From positions 28,333,791 through 28,397,790 of the forward strand of contig CAXKWD010000011.1 of assembly GCA_964059195.1 (NCBI GenBank): a stretch of DNA of 64,000 nt, in the 5' to 3' direction. This DNA is from Ectobius pallidus (taxonomy: Eukaryota; Arthropoda; Insecta; Blattodea; Ectobiidae). Below are positions 22,336 through 35,672 of the stretch, one piece after another. The notes under the pieces are model-generated. The model ran no database searches. It was not told where the DNA came from and saw only the letters and a list, made by a program, of their open reading frames with translations. The translations under genes and the position numbers were made by a program. The number at the start of each line of letters is the position of its first letter. Position 1 is the first letter of the stretch.

Positions 22336-24910
22336 TACATATTTAGATTCCTACTTATACCAACAAGATGCTTAGATTTCATTGTGTGAAAGTAGGCTGT
22401 ATTCAATCGTTGTGCTTGCCAGTTGTGTCAATCACATTCTTTAACAGATTTGCCATCTGTAGCTTGCCGCAACAGAACTGTATGCAAGTGGTATGATTTG
22501 CCTTCTAATTTTTGCACATTTACGTCCATTTCTTCATTTCTTCGTCTCGCGAACGGGTAGACAGACTAGCACTTCCTTGTATAACTACTCAAGTGCAACA
22601 TGATTTCATGTGTTTCTGTTGTATGGAAATAGTGTGACTATCTTTGTCGTTGGCTCATAGACTATAAGGGACTGGTTGAAGCTTTTGGAATAAGGACTTT
22701 TCGTACCAAACTTGGAGGATTTTATAGGTTGGGTTGTCCGTGCTTTCATGCTCCCAACTACAGCAATACAGTAGAGTGGCATAATGCTGTCGTGTATACA
22801 TGTTTATGGGTGACTGCTTTACTCTATCCTACATCTAATACACACGGTCTGCATCACACAGACATTACATATCCTGCCCGTTTATTCGTATATTTCAAAA
22901 TTTCTAAATGATACCACATTTTAAAAAAGGTGCTGTGACTTATACTTTATCCCTCTGTGTGTATGTGTATATATATGTATGTATATATATATATATATAT
23001 AAGGCAATTAAAATTTTTAATTTATACCTATCATCGTATATTTTAATAAAAACCAAAAGTACCGTGTATTATAGAGGTAAGGTATTCTGAATTTAAATGA
23101 AAAGAACTGTAGACAGAATTTTTATAGGACTAAGTAAAAAATATGATTAAAAACCTATTTTCCACATAACTAAAACGTGTTGAAGTGTGACGTATTAATA
23201 TTATTAGCCTATGGTATAAATTTAATAATGATAGATTAAAGAGCGTGGAAATTAGATATTTCTACCGTAACTTCACGTGTAAGACTATAATTCGAGTTTA
23301 GTTCTACCTGCTTTTGTTCGTTTTCCTTCGGTTAGAAGGTATTAAAATATTTTGCCTTGGTTCTGTTGTAAAAATAGTTATCGAATGTATCACACATGGA
23401 TCCCAGTGTGTTATACTTGTTTACATGAAAGTTCTGAAGCGTACTGAAATTTCCGTACAGTTGAATAACTTTGGTATAAATGGCTATTAATTTTGGTTAA
23501 CCTGTGTATGCATTTGCCATATTGATTCGATATGATTAAAGGAATAGATTATATTAACATACATCACTGCTAACTGACCTCCCTGAATGAAATAGAGATA
23601 CTGCATTCATTACTAAAATGTAATGATTCATGCAGTACCTGGTGCAGTCCATTTCTAAGGTTTCGCATTTCTTTGTCTCAAGAATGGAAACGGAATAAAT
23701 TCGAAAAAAGTTCAAACAATTGTGGGGCTATCACTTTTATTTCATCTCACTACCTGCACTTGTTTTTAGATAAATTCGTAAAGACTGGTCACTGAAACAT
23801 CTTCATACCTGAGGCTTCTATGATAAAAAAAAAACATTGAACTCAGGGATTGGGCATGTGTAAGCGGCATATACGCAAGAAGAGATTTGAAGAGAAGATA
23901 CAATTTTATGTAGTGAAGCAGTGTAATTTTGTATAAAATAATTAGGCCCACAACATTAGAATATTAATAGCACTAGATTGTGTAGTAGCAAAGCTTTAAA
24001 GCAAGAAATAAAACAGTTTACTTTCTTGCGATAAAAACCCGTTGTTCTGTTAGGTTCCAATCCATAGGTTGTTTAACTATACAAAAATTAATGACGATTA
24101 GATTTGCGATAGAGTGTGAAAGAATATCTGTGGGCGCCTGAATTAAAAGGACATTGAATTTCTGGTCTTGAACTGAGTACGATTTCTTATTCATTTTTAA
24201 TGGATGAGATATAGATCTCTGCCCGAATTGAATTTGAATTGCATCGAATTGATGGAATGAGCGAACGGACTGTTGCAGGATTCTAGAATAGTCTGTGTGC
24301 AGTGGTTTCGTGTAAAACATGAAGAATAGATACACATTCTTGCCAAGAACACCAATAATGTACCTGTAAGAACATTTTTAAAAATGTGTGTAAAAGACGC
24401 ACTCTTCCTGCAGGTCGTTCTGTTTAAACAGAATGATTCTAGAGTGGATTTGATTTTCTCAAGATGTGATGAAGCGTTGGTCCACCTTACAGAGGGGTAC
24501 AATTCAGAGTAGCATATCTAATGTACCGTAAATCTATCACATGAGACGAATGGCTTTACGCATCTTTCGAAAGGATTGCTTTTGGCTTTGAAAACGTAGA
24601 AACAAGCATTCTGACCCGGTTTCCATTACATGAATTTTACTTAGAGTAATTTACACATTGCTGTGGCCGTTTCAAGTGTATATATTCGACTGAGGCAAAG
24701 ACTTCGCTTTAAATGCATGCTAGGCTAGCTTCTGTGCGTGTGATCTGCCTACTGAAACCTTACTCCAAATTCCCATCTCACCGGCACGTAGAGAAGTCAG
24801 GAAGATGTAAATGTGAAGTCTTCGTAATTCCAGGGTATATTTGCTACCAAAATTTACAATTAAATAGTTACGTGCAACCGCTTGGGAAATAATATGCTGA
24901 TACCTTTGGA
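22336..24910. other. Intergenic; TA microsatellite
   Basis: A TA/GTAT-rich microsatellite lies at about 22968-23001. The remaining short frames, including the overlapping minus frames at 24018-24502, have no recognisable domains. Confidence 0.5.
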
Positions 24911-25175
24911 AGTTATTCTTTGCTTTGAGCCCGAAAGCGAAATCGGGATTTTTTTTAACCACTGGGTTCTATATTTGGTACCTATGTTGGTAATTCTTGC
25001 ATCTCTATTACTTAATTTTTGCTTTGAACCCGAAAGCGAAACCGACATTTTTTTACCACTGGGTTCTATATTTTGTACCTATGTTTGTAATTCTTGCATC
25101 TCTATTACTTGTTGTTCACTGTTAAACAGATTGTAATGTTAAAGAAGAATTTGAAAAAAAAAAAAAAAAAAAAAA
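24911..25175 (+). repeat. 98-bp tandem duplication followed by poly(A)
   Basis: Two adjacent copies share TTTGCTTTGA (24919 and 25018), CCCGAAAGCGAAA and CACTGGGTTCTATATTT, and differ by small indels and substitutions. A 22-base A run follows at about 25154-25175. This could be the tail of a plus-strand retroposon with a duplicated 3' region, but no body is recognised. Confidence 0.55.
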
Positions 25176-27752
25176 GACTGCAAGGGCCCAGGGAAGTTTT
25201 GTCGTTGGACATTTTCTTTGCTTGTAAAAAAGTTTATAGAACACTATAGCCCTTATAAGTGTTAGTAGTGATATGTTTACATTTGGAAACAATCACTTAT
25301 GGAATCACTTAACTTGAGTTTTCTCTGCCGTATTTTTAAAAGTTTCCTTGACTTCAGTGTAATAACTAATAAGGCTGCGATGATTTAGATGCGAGAGTAT
25401 ACACGTTTGTACGAATATCCAGTATTTGGTTACCAACATTAGTATGCGTAGATTTTTGTATAGTTAAGTAAGTCTAATTAAAAAAAAAATGACTGAAAAA
25501 AGTAGCTGAAAGACAAACCTTTTAGTTGCGTCAACATTCATCGGATTTCTAAATGCACAATATTTTTACAGTGTATACTTCTGTACTATTTTTACATTGT
25601 CCATAAATTAATTATAGGGCAGAGTAGAATTTTTAAACAATTTTTCAACAATTGTTAAAGCAAGTTTTGGTACACTATATAGGTTAAAAACTAGTTATGG
25701 CGTCAAAAAAAAACCAGTTGCACAGTTAAAGAACAATAAAAATTTCTCAACTGTTTAGATGCAACTGTGCAAAACTTTTCAAGGGCTAGGATGGCGTAAC
25801 TCAATGCCGAAATGCATCCCCAGAAGTAAATAGACCTATAAAGAAGAAGTATCAGTGGCTTTTACTCTGAAATTTTTTATTGTATTTATATTTATTTACT
25901 CTTTTAAATTAATACAGAAAGAGTTACATAAGTTACCCCAAAGGAGCAAAACTCGTGTTTGGGGTTAGTTCCTTTTAAATTACATCAGTTAAAAATAAAA
26001 ATACAAATACAAATAACATGCAATGAATACAGGTACAATACAATCAATTTAGGCCTAAACTAAAAATACAATAAAATATAGTGATACTAGTACTATTCAG
26101 AATTATGTATTATTATGTTTTTGGACACCATAACTTAATTTTAGTTTTTATTATATTGTCTTTGTTTCCCAAATATATTATTTTTTAAATACTGTATTTT
26201 GGTGTAATACAATATAAACTTAGCATTGCAGGGTAAAGTAAGACTATTTGAACATGTTATTTATATAAAATAATACCTTGAGAGGGTATAAGGCTGTGAA
26301 TTGAAATACATTTTAAAACTGACTCTGTATATCACTGTTTGTGCCATTCTGCAGCGCTCCTGGTTGTTGAGTTATGTTGGAAGGTTTCTATTCCCCAGAG
26401 ATATGATTTAAACTCTCACAGGAGCTTATATGTTTTAATTTTTATCTGCGAATTAAATTTGACGATGACTGTAATGAGTTACAGACGGAAATAGTACTAT
26501 AATAATACTACTTAGTAAGAATGAAGGGTCCGATTGTTAGGTTGGAGCTTAGAATGCAATAAACTGTAGCTTTGTGTTTACAAATATATTCCGTTTCCAT
26601 AAATGACCAAGGTTCAAGTCTTGGGTAGTTCTTTCTTATTAATTTTTTCAGTGACTAAGCTATTTATGGTTTAGCTATAACTTAATTATGTATAAGCTAT
26701 AAGAACCTATAAGAACTCTTTAGCAATAATAAGAATAATAGTAATTGTGATAGTAGTTCAAGTCCATTGCTAATAGTGTTTTCTTGTTTTTTTCCAGGTA
26801 AGTGATGGTCTACAGTTGTTCGTGAGTAAAATATGTAACAATTTTATTTTAAAAATTTATAAACCTTTATGAAACTTGAAAAAATAACAAAAGTTTCCAA
26901 TATGTCTTCGTCATCTGAATTCATAGTATAATTTTCTTTGTTCGACGATAACTCCACTGTGAGATAAAAACAACTAAGTGAGACTGCGAAAAAAAAAAAA
27001 AACATAATCAACTATAATTTTATTGTAGCCTTTTACGATTACGGAAAATAGTTTAGACCAATCATGATAACATCAACAGGCTTATTTCATAGGATTAGTT
27101 TTAAACGTAATACGTTCCCTTTTTAATCAATAAGAACGAAGTATATTGAAGCCTGGTTTTAATGGAGGCAATGGTAGAAGTATAGTAGAAACATCAATAA
27201 AAAGCATTAATTTAAAAATATAAATACAGGAAGAACTCTCTAAAAAATTAAAACAAATAGTTCAACAAAATATTTTATTATAACCTATGATAATTTACAA
27301 ACATAATAAACCAAGACTATAATTTTTTGTTTAAGTATCGTGATATATTTCACAAAAATTGGAGTCATGGAAAATCTTAAACATTTCCAAATCTTTCCTC
27401 TTTTTACAATATAATGTGACTTACGTTATTTTCCTTCCCCACAATTCTCCTCTTGAGGCCGAACGCTCTTGCTTGAAAATATGTTAAGTTGCATTCTACA
27501 AGTCAGGGTATTTTACTAATCTCCTTGATTGGTTTGACAGTCCTACTTCATTTGCATTCATTGTGGAGGGAATACGTAATTTGAAGCGACTCACTGTAAT
27601 GTTTAACCCTGCGTACATGATGTGATGATGGGTGCTGTTTTGATTACTTTCTAAACTCATCTAATCATAGGTTTATGAATGTGTTTTACATACAGCGTGA
27701 AAACAGTTCACGGGTGTAATAAAGGCTTAGAATTTTAAAGCATCCCACTCCT
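25176..27752. other. Intergenic; possible LINE 3' UTR
   Basis: Between about 25870 and 26340 the minus strand has the look of a LINE 3' untranslated region (AATAAATATAAATACAATAA end, tryptophan- and stop-rich, no frame), without a decisive match. The rest shows nothing. Confidence 0.3.
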
Positions 27753-28101
27753 GAGTTAATGAACAAAATTACCCTGCTGATATAAGAAACAAAATTGCAT
27801 TTACGATTTAATTATCAAAGAAGCACTTATGAGTCACGAAACAAACTTGTACTTGTTAGTTTCATTAGTACTTCATTTCTGAGTTGTGGAACACAATTGC
27901 ACTTTAAAGTCATGGAATGGAATATTGCAAATGTGAATTGCGGATCGAAATATTGCACCGTCTGAAATATGAAAGAAAATCTTGTGAGTTATGGAACAAA
28001 ATTTTACTTCTTGCTTATTGAACAAATATTCTCTTTTGATTTAATGAACAAAATTCTACTTGCGAATTATGGAACAAAATTGCACTTATGAGTTGTGAAT
28101 T
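27753..28101 (+). repeat. Decayed 26-bp minisatellite, about 13 units
   Basis: Consecutive units start at GAGTT- or GATTT-like words and keep ATGGAACAAAATTGCACTT as their core. Most units are exactly 26 bp and a few are 24-28 bp. Best preserved are units at 27753, 27779, about 28038 and about 28064. Divergence between units is high, so the array is old. Confidence 0.75.
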
Positions 28102-28278
28102 AATATAATTGATGAAATTGTATGAGACATCTAAAAGTCGCCTGGGAGGAGTTGCTTGTTGTAAAGAAGTAACCCAGTTAAGATCTAAATCAACATCGAC
28201 AATCTAAAGAGGTATGATTTTTTAAAATATCCGATCAGGAAAAAACAGGAAAAAAGCATCGAGAAATATGCAAGAAAA

Positions 28279-28534
28279 ATCGAAGCATTTACTTTTATAA
28301 GGGTCTAAGTGCCAAAATCAATATTGTGTTAAAAACAAGATATATAGCCACAGAAATACATGCTGGTGATTGACCCAGCACTATATATTGGAATTTATTG
28401 CTTCTAACGTGGCTTTCCCTGGACCTTGGAGTCTTATGAAATGCATTGGTCTGGGTACATAGATCCATTTAAAATTATCAGCTGAAAAATCATGGTTTCT
28501 GCACTTAGACTCTTATAAAAGTAAAAGCTCAAAT
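28279..28534. mobile_element. Palindromic MITE-like element
   Basis: Inverted arms of about 35 bp. The left contains TTTACTTTTATAAGGGTCTA and then AGTGC; the right contains GCACTTAGACTCTTATAAAA and then GTAAAAGC. The loop is about 175 bp without coding capacity. No flanking duplication was identified. Confidence 0.6.
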
Positions 28535-29208
28535 TATTATTATTGTTATATCACTCCAGAAATAGCTAAAGTATGTATAAAATAGTCGCAATGTCTTAGA
28601 CTTTTGTGAAAAACTGACTGCGATCAAGGCGATTGTTTCTAAAAAGCTACATTTGTAAGTTTTGTGTTTCGATTAAAATAAAATTATATTCATTTTGTTT
28701 ATTCCTAAAATTAAAACGACTCTAATTTACATGAAAACCCATTCGAGAAGAGATAAGTCATCCGCTTTCCTGTATTTTCTGTAAAATAGCACAAATTTCT
28801 TAAAATTATAATTGTTTATGGTTACGTTTCTTTATTTCAAAGATGGGATACATTTTATCAACATTTTATATTTGTATTTTAATAGAAGCAAACACTGTCA
28901 GTTTACTAAGCGTACTAGTGCTGAATCTTTCTTTTCTATTTTGCTCACTGAGTGTACTTTGACGGGTGCTTTATACTTATATCAAATTGTCTTATAGACA
29001 GAGATGAGATAAAGTTACCAATAACGTGAAAATAATGGTTTTTTGGAAACAGTCTTCCTTCTTACCCGATTGGAAGCCCGAGAAACTATTATCCATTCTC
29101 AATTCCGCGAAAGCCTCGAGTCACACACGAAAATACTTGTATTTCATACTCGAAAAGGCCATATTATTTTAGATTACTTATAGTCAGCTGTAGAACTACT
29201 ATTACAGT
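28535..29208. other. Intergenic, nothing supported
   Basis: AT-rich; the 61-codon plus frame at 28812-28997 is not recognisable. Confidence 0.5.
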
Positions 29209-29216
29209 TTAATTAT

Positions 29217-29798
29217 CAGGGATCGCATTTTGATGACCTAAAAATACTTTAAAGATGAGCTGACTGAAAAAAAAAATCCTAAGAAAAATGAACCAAAAAT
29301 TTGTAGATAATATTAGATTATCTATCAGATTTGTGTCTATTCTATATTCTTGTTGTTGACCCAATTATAGGCTTGTAATTAGTTAATTGGTACATACGGT
29401 TTAATGCAAACAAACACCGTCTTTCAGTATCCAAATTAAAATTATAACAAGATCTATTTATTTATGCTTATTAAGAGTTCCGATAATATTCATTTAAGTG
29501 AGAGCACAAAAACTTTATATAATACGAGAAACAACACAAAATAAGAAAATAATGACTTTATATTTTTAAAAAATGAACAAAAAAATATGAAATGTGGAAA
29601 AAAGATAAAAAATTACCAAATAATAACGTTACATTCTAAAAATGACCTAAAAAAACAAAAAAAATGGGAAAAATGACAAAAATGACCCAAAATTACCATT
29701 TTTATAATCTGGGACTCATAATCAGAATACCCGCACAAGTGGGCAACGTCCATGATGTTCCAGTTAAAAGATGACATGTCATCAAAATCCGGGCCCTG
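29217..29798. mobile_element. hAT-type non-autonomous element (ATGACCTAAA group)
   Basis: The left end begins CAGGGATCGCATTTTGATGA and the right end finishes CATCAAAATCCGGGCCCTG. It is flanked by 8-bp repeats with one mismatch (TTAATTAT at 29209-29216, TTAATCAT at 29799-29806). The A-rich interior repeats AAATGACCTAAA-like words, especially at about 29580-29700. Its ends match those of 30752-32778, marking the same family. No transposase. Confidence 0.8.
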
Positions 29799-29806
29799 TT
29801 AATCAT

Positions 29807-30743
29807 TATTACTGAAAATGTACGAACTTGATGCTGAAAAACTCTGTGAAAACAATTCTCCCTCTTCTAAAAAGCAAGTCACAGTGAAAAAAACTGTAGA
29901 GGAAACTGCTGTTAGAAACGATTTATATAACGGCGGTATAAGAAGTGTAATAATTCATTTAAAAAAGAGATAAATGCTGTTGGTATCTCACAATATACAC
30001 TGTACGTATTGTTTTTTTATAATTGTTGAAGTCGAAAAAATTGCAGCAAGTGCTATTTTTCGTTGAAGTCTGAACAAAAATAATTTTTGATGCATTTAAA
30101 GGTCGTGTTATGAAAATAATCAAGATGAATCCAGGGATACCAAATACGACATATTTATAATGTCTGCTCTTACAGTCTTCTTCCTAAGCACGACGGTAAA
30201 GCACTAGTGTACTGTATTTTGCGAATCTTCCATGTTCGGCCCTATATGTAACACACTTTAGGTTTCCTAGTTTAAAAATAATCCGTGTATAAGAACAATT
30301 TGGTTCTGTTAGCTTAGGGAACATAAGAACCGCAACGGTTTTGCACACAGAATTCTTCCGACATATTCACATTCCAGCAGCTATGGAGGGACCAGCAAAA
30401 AAACTGGAGCAGGGAGCTCTATTGTGGAGCAGACTGCTGCTTTATATCAGCTTGTAGCTTCTTAACTTTAAACCAGGCTTCAATAATGATCGTACACCTC
30501 GACTTAATTTGAACAATACCCAGTACAGCAAGACATCACTTTCAAATGATGTTTCTCTATAGGCCTATCTTAAGAATAACGAAAAACTAGTATTTCTTTG
30601 AGTCTCATACGCTTAAGACATTTTGGCCTAACTATATGACCAGTGTTCTCAGAATCGTCAGTATCATTTGGAGGTAGAACGAAAAGCACAATCCCATTTT
30701 AATGGATGAAGATGCACCTTAAAAATAACACCTTATGTTAAGT
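29807..30743. other. Intergenic, nothing supported
   Basis: AT-rich sequence between two related hAT-type elements. Confidence 0.5.
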
Positions 30744-30751
30744 GTGATCAC

Positions 30752-32778
30752 CAGGGCCCGGATTCTGATGACCTAAAATTGTTTGAAAAATGACCTATAA
30801 AATGACCCTAAATTTTAAGGAAAATGACTTAATAATTATAAAAAATGACCTAAAACTGATATTTTATTTATAAAAAAAATATTATTGTACACACAAAGTT
30901 ATAGACTTGTTTGTACATAACTGTAAATAACTGTAATGTTGTGAATGTTTTTTCTCACGGAAATTAATACTGGTACTGAGGCACTGGCGAGTAAAAATTC
31001 GGCACATCCTTTTGTGGTCTGCCGGATTATATTGTTGTTTATTGAGGGTAAACAATAGTTTGCACTCTCAAATCCAAGCAGGTGGCAGACCCTGGTGCCA
31101 AGTCAATCTAATAACTAGCGGGCGGATTTCTATGACCTAAAAAATAGGATATATGCATGCATTTATGACCTAAAAACATTAAAATATGACCAATAAAATT
31201 TAAAATATGACTTTACCACTTACACATTGTGTATATTTTTTAAGTTTCATTACAATAAATTTTATTAAAATATAGTGTTAATTATTTAAAATATCTGTAA
31301 ATTCTCAAAATGTATCATTTTAATGCAAAATCTGCAAAATATGATATGAAACTTCAAAATTTCTTTAATATGCACACAAATATGCAAAAAAATATGACCT
31401 AAATATGCATATTCATACTAAATATGCTACAATAGTTGAAAATTTCCTAAATATACAGTTATATGCACAATAAAAGCTGTTCCATTTTCACCAGGATTCT
31501 TGGAATCGGGTTTAAATTAGTCGGAAACCTGAAATAATGCGAAGGTGAAAATATGACATGTCATAGAAATCCGCCCCTAGTTATAATATTTCATGGGACG
31601 ATTGTCTAAAAATCAGAAATCCTTAACCTCCAGTGGACGTAAGACCCTCCATGACCTACGTAAGAGTGAGAAAAATGCCTCCACATGCAATTTTATAGAC
31701 TAGCGCCTTTGTGTAGCCTGGATACTGCACGCAATACACCGCTGTCGGAGAAGTAGTGTTCGCTCTTGTACGGCGCTTCCCTTCGATAATGGAGTTCATG
31801 CGAACAGCTTTGAGAAAATGACTCTCCAATTGGAATATGAATAGCATATTGGATTTCATTGCTTAATAATCATTTATTAACGTGCCTTAGCTTAATTAAA
31901 ATTATTGTAGGAATTTTTTCAGGGGTTTTATACAGTATGTTTCCTTTCTCTACATGTACCAACATTATGGTTTCATGACTTCATTATTCACGATGGATAT
32001 AATAATTAAGGAATCGCGCACAATGTGCATTATCTTAACCTAAGACTTAACCTACTAACAAACGATGGATATAGAGAGTGCTAATGAATAACACCGAAAT
32101 ATTTTACTTGTGTATAGAGGGGACAAGCAACTTTTATTAGGAAACTTTTGTCTAGGCATTCAGTTTTTCCTGTTACAGCATAAAATCTCCAAGGGCATGG
32201 CCGCCACTGATTTCTAACATTTGAAAGGAAAAAAAGCAAAACGAAAAAAAATTCGTTGTAACACTAGAGTTATGAATAAAAAAAAAATTCTAACTAAAAA
32301 CCAATAATATTCAGGACGCATATAAAACCTGAAAAGTGGGTACAGAATTTTAGGGTGGAGCATAGGGCTTCCATTAGTTATAAAATAACAATAGTAATAT
32401 AATACAGAATTTTGGCGTTTCTTTGATTCTCACTTCCGACTGAGACATGTCAACACTTTAACGCCGAATTTTTCCTTCTTGCATTAAACAAAAAACACTT
32501 CAAAGACAGCACCGCTAGCGACGAAAAAAAGTTAATACACTCAATGTAAAGACATGAAAATGGCTTAATAAGGAAGCAAATGACACGAAAATGACAAAAT
32601 AATGACCTAAAATTGAAATAAATGCCCTAAAAATATGAAATTGCAAAAAATGACAAAAAATGACCTAATAAGAATGCATTTCTATAATCTAGAGGCCATG
32701 ATTAGGATTTACCCACAAGTTGGCAATGTCTATTCAGCATCAATAAAAAGATGACATGTCATTAGAATCCGGGCCCTG
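30752..32778. mobile_element. hAT-type element with nested relative
   Basis: Ends CAGGGCCCGGATTCTGATGA and CATTAGAATCCGGGCCCTG with a perfect 8-bp target duplication GTGATCAC (30744-30751, 32779-32786). Both subterminal regions carry many ATGACCTAAAA words. A distinct element with its own inverted ends sits at 31111-31588. The 31590-31860 segment is GC-richer with an unrecognised 67-codon minus frame, and could be captured sequence. No transposase domain is visible. Confidence 0.82.
31111..31588. mobile_element. Nested hAT-like element
   Basis: Inverted ends ATAACTAGCGGGCGGATTTC and GAAATCCGCCCCTAGTTAT, continuing inward as TATGAC. The interior has TATGACCTAAA words and is otherwise AT-rich. 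It uses the same ATGACC word as its host element but has different terminal bases. No clear 8-bp duplication was found; the terminal ATAACTAG/CTAGTTAT pair is inverted, not direct. Confidence 0.65.
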
Positions 32779-32786
32779 GTGATCAC

Positions 32787-34049
32787 CTTATACTGTTTAA
32801 GAATGAAGTAACACATAGTAATCATATGCTGTTGACTGCAGAGTTTTAGCAGTAATTCACTTTTTTGTCTGTTGAAAATAATGAAAGAATTCTATAGTTC
32901 GTTTGTCTGCCGACTCGTTCAATTAGTGTATTTATAATTCTTTCTTGAAATATATTTATTTAAAATTTTAACTGTCAGAAGTTTTTATTGCTGTTGGAAT
33001 ACGTGATAACGTTATATAAGAGCATAATTTTGATGAAATTGTGAGAATAAAATGTTCTGGCAAAATTTAACAAGAAAGTTACGTTTTACACAATCAGTAG
33101 AACACTGGTTTCACATTTTGAATAAATTTACATGAAAACCAAAATTTCTTTTTGACGTAATAATTTTTTTTTAAATTTGTGGTAGATAAGTTCATTAGGA
33201 GATATTAAATATATTATGTGAATTTCAAGAAAGTATATTTAATCGTGTCTTCAGTTATTTTATCTTAATAGACTGAAAAAGATTAAATCCCTTAAAGTTT
33301 TCTGCTGATCAAGTGTTCAGCGTCGTATTGCATACCGGGATTTACATTTTTTTAATAATAATAATATTGCTAACAAAAAGCAATATCTCATTTTTTCAGT
33401 TTTTACCATTTACCTATCTACCCTTACATCTTAAACCATGGCTCAACTACCACTTTAAAAATTTGTAGTACACGTCTGAAAAGTGTGTATGCTTGGATAT
33501 GCTTTCTCCTGTACAACGAAGCGAAACTACGCGCCGAGAATAAACACGACGTTGAAAAGCAGAATAAATTGAAAAAAGAAACAAACAAAGACGCCAGAAG
33601 ACATAAATTGAGTGAAGATGGGGGAGTTATGTATTGAAAACGATGAAAAGGCAGTCTCTTATGTAAATGTTGCTTAAACATAGCCTCTGAACTGGAGAAA
33701 GAAAGCTTGCCAAAGTCAACAACGATGCATAGAAGAGAAATTTACTTGAGAAAACTTTTATGCTCCTTAAGTGTTATCTCTGAATAATCCATTCGTGCGT
33801 TTGAGATATCATCAGAATATGGGATCACTTGTATTAAAGTGGAAGATAGGAATCTGATGCCGCTGTAAGATAGTGTTAGAAGTAATTTTAATTACTGTAT
33901 TTGAGAAACCTGTAATGGTGACGCAAAGAATGTAAATTATGGATACAACAAGGTGTTCCCTTAGAAGTGTTCTTTTCGCAGTTTTTTTTTTTAATTTTGA
34001 CGTCAGATAGGTCTCTTCTGAAATGGGAAGGAAGGAAAAGCACGAAAGG
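32787..34049. other. Intergenic, nothing supported
   Basis: The 85-codon minus frame at 33424-33681 has no domain that I know. Confidence 0.5.
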
Positions 34050-34460
34050 ACGAATGAATGAATGAAGTGCTTTTATTGTTAACAAGAATAATTATCTTTT
34101 TACATTATTCGTTCCATAAGCCCTTAGGCTGTCTGTGCTTTAACTGTGCACAAATATAAATATAACCTAAAATTAAAACTAATAACACACAGACGAACAG
34201 TTAAAACTAGTAAACACACCAACAAAACTCCCCACACACACTTTCCACAAAAATAGCAAATACACCAACAATACTCTTAAACACACCAACAGAATTATCA
34301 AATATATTTTACATACCATCCTGTATATAGCTGTATAGCCCCGCGGAATACTCCCCTTACTCCCTCGGTCCCACACCCTCGGCCAGTTCTATCCTAAGCT
34401 GTCTCACTTTGGACATAAATTCCCCCACCCTCTCAAAAATCTAGTGTTAAGCAGCAGATC
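34050..34460 (-). mobile_element. Possible LINE 3' end with (CATT)n tail
   Basis: Read on the minus strand, a short peptide-like stretch (VRQLRIELAEGVGPRE) is followed by about 300 bp of untranslated sequence with GTTGGTGTGTTT repeats. It ends AATAAAAGCACTTCATTCAT at 34054-34075. The arrangement resembles a truncated LINE or a processed transcript, but the family is not identified. Confidence 0.35.
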
Positions 34461-35113
34461 GTATGTGAACAGTTGCTCCTTACAAGAAGCAGTGAAAGAC
34501 TCTGGTGACGTATACAGACGGACATAGAGCAGGCAGGTATATATACCTTACTATGATTATTATAACTAGGATATTATTTCCGTTTCCTTACCAATGGACT
34601 ACAAAAAAAAATAAGTGTACAGGATTATATAGCAGGAGCCTCTGCTGGCTTGTAAGCAAACGAAGTAGATCCCAAAGCAAAGTACCATTTGAAAAAGAAT
34701 TTTAATATCAGCCACTGTCGTATCATTCAGCATTAAAGAAATTTAGTTAAGCCTAAATGGTTTCCTTTGTTTATAAACACGAACGTGAGTATTTCAGTGC
34801 AAAAGGAGACAAATTATATAAATTGTAATGTATAATTAACAGAAGAAAGACATTATTCAGAATGTTATTTATATTCTCTCTTGGCCGATCTGTGCCAAAA
34901 CCCAAGTACATCACAATATCATAGTATAACTTGATCGGAAAGACCTGAGCCAAATAAACGGATGCTCAGTAGTCTACGATGACGTAATCTAGACCTGCCT
35001 GACCTTCATACCACATGATGTTCCCTGCCAGTTCAAACTGTACGGCCTGTGTAAAAACGTCTTTTTTAGCCTCACATCATTCAATAGTGGAGTGTGATAC
35101 GTTAATAAGAGCA
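34461..35113. other. Intergenic, nothing supported
   Basis: No feature except the upstream part of the open frame that continues into the transposase remnant. Confidence 0.5.
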
Positions 35114-35668
35114 ATGGAAGGCGAATGTAGTTATTCTAGCAAAAAGGTTGGTGGTAGTAAAGTGATTCACAGTCAGAGTAGGGAAATAGTGTGGAATGTA
35201 TATAGTTATTTCAAACAGATGCACCAAGATGACCCTAAATATGCAATTCAGCAGCGTGTTTCGGATGCTACAGGAATTTCATTCAGCAGCATTAAGAGAA
35301 TTGTAAAAGAAGGTGAGAATGTGTTCAAGATGGAACGAGATTTAGTACTCCACACAAAAAAGACCAAGAAAAAAGTGAAAACAGACTTAGATGATTTTGA
35401 TAAGCGTGTAATTAGAAGGACGGTGAATGAATTTCACAAAACAAATGAGGAAAGGCCAACTTTATAATCACTGTTACCTGTCCTAAATAACAAAATGAAT
35501 TTTTCTGGAGGTAAATGGGCTTTAAGGCAAGTGTTGAAAGATTTACATTTCAGGTGGAGGAAAACAGTGAATAACCGTAAGATATTAATTGAGAAAATTG
35601 ACATCCGTAATTTACGTCTGAAGTATTTACGATGTCTTACGGGCTATTGTGGACCGCATAGTTTGGAA
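35114..35668 (+). pseudogene. DNA-transposon transposase N-terminus, truncated
   Basis: The frame starting at ATG 35114 encodes the DNA-binding part of a transposase. A helix-turn-helix-like region (HSQSREIVWNVYSYF, then QQRVSDATGISFSSIKRIVK) is followed by a DDFDKRVIRRTVNEF segment. An in-frame TAA at 35465 interrupts it. The same frame resumes with a WALRQVLKDLHFRWRK second domain and RKILIEKIDIRNL, and ends at a stop near 35668. The DDE catalytic domain is absent. The pattern fits Tc1/mariner-like insect transposases from memory of the family. An ATG at 35015 is also in frame but precedes the conserved part. Confidence 0.72.
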
Positions 35669-35672
35669 TGAC

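Noticed and set aside
22968..23001. Possible CRISPR or structured array
   Set aside because: It is a simple TA/GTAT microsatellite, and no spacer-repeat structure exists anywhere in the window.
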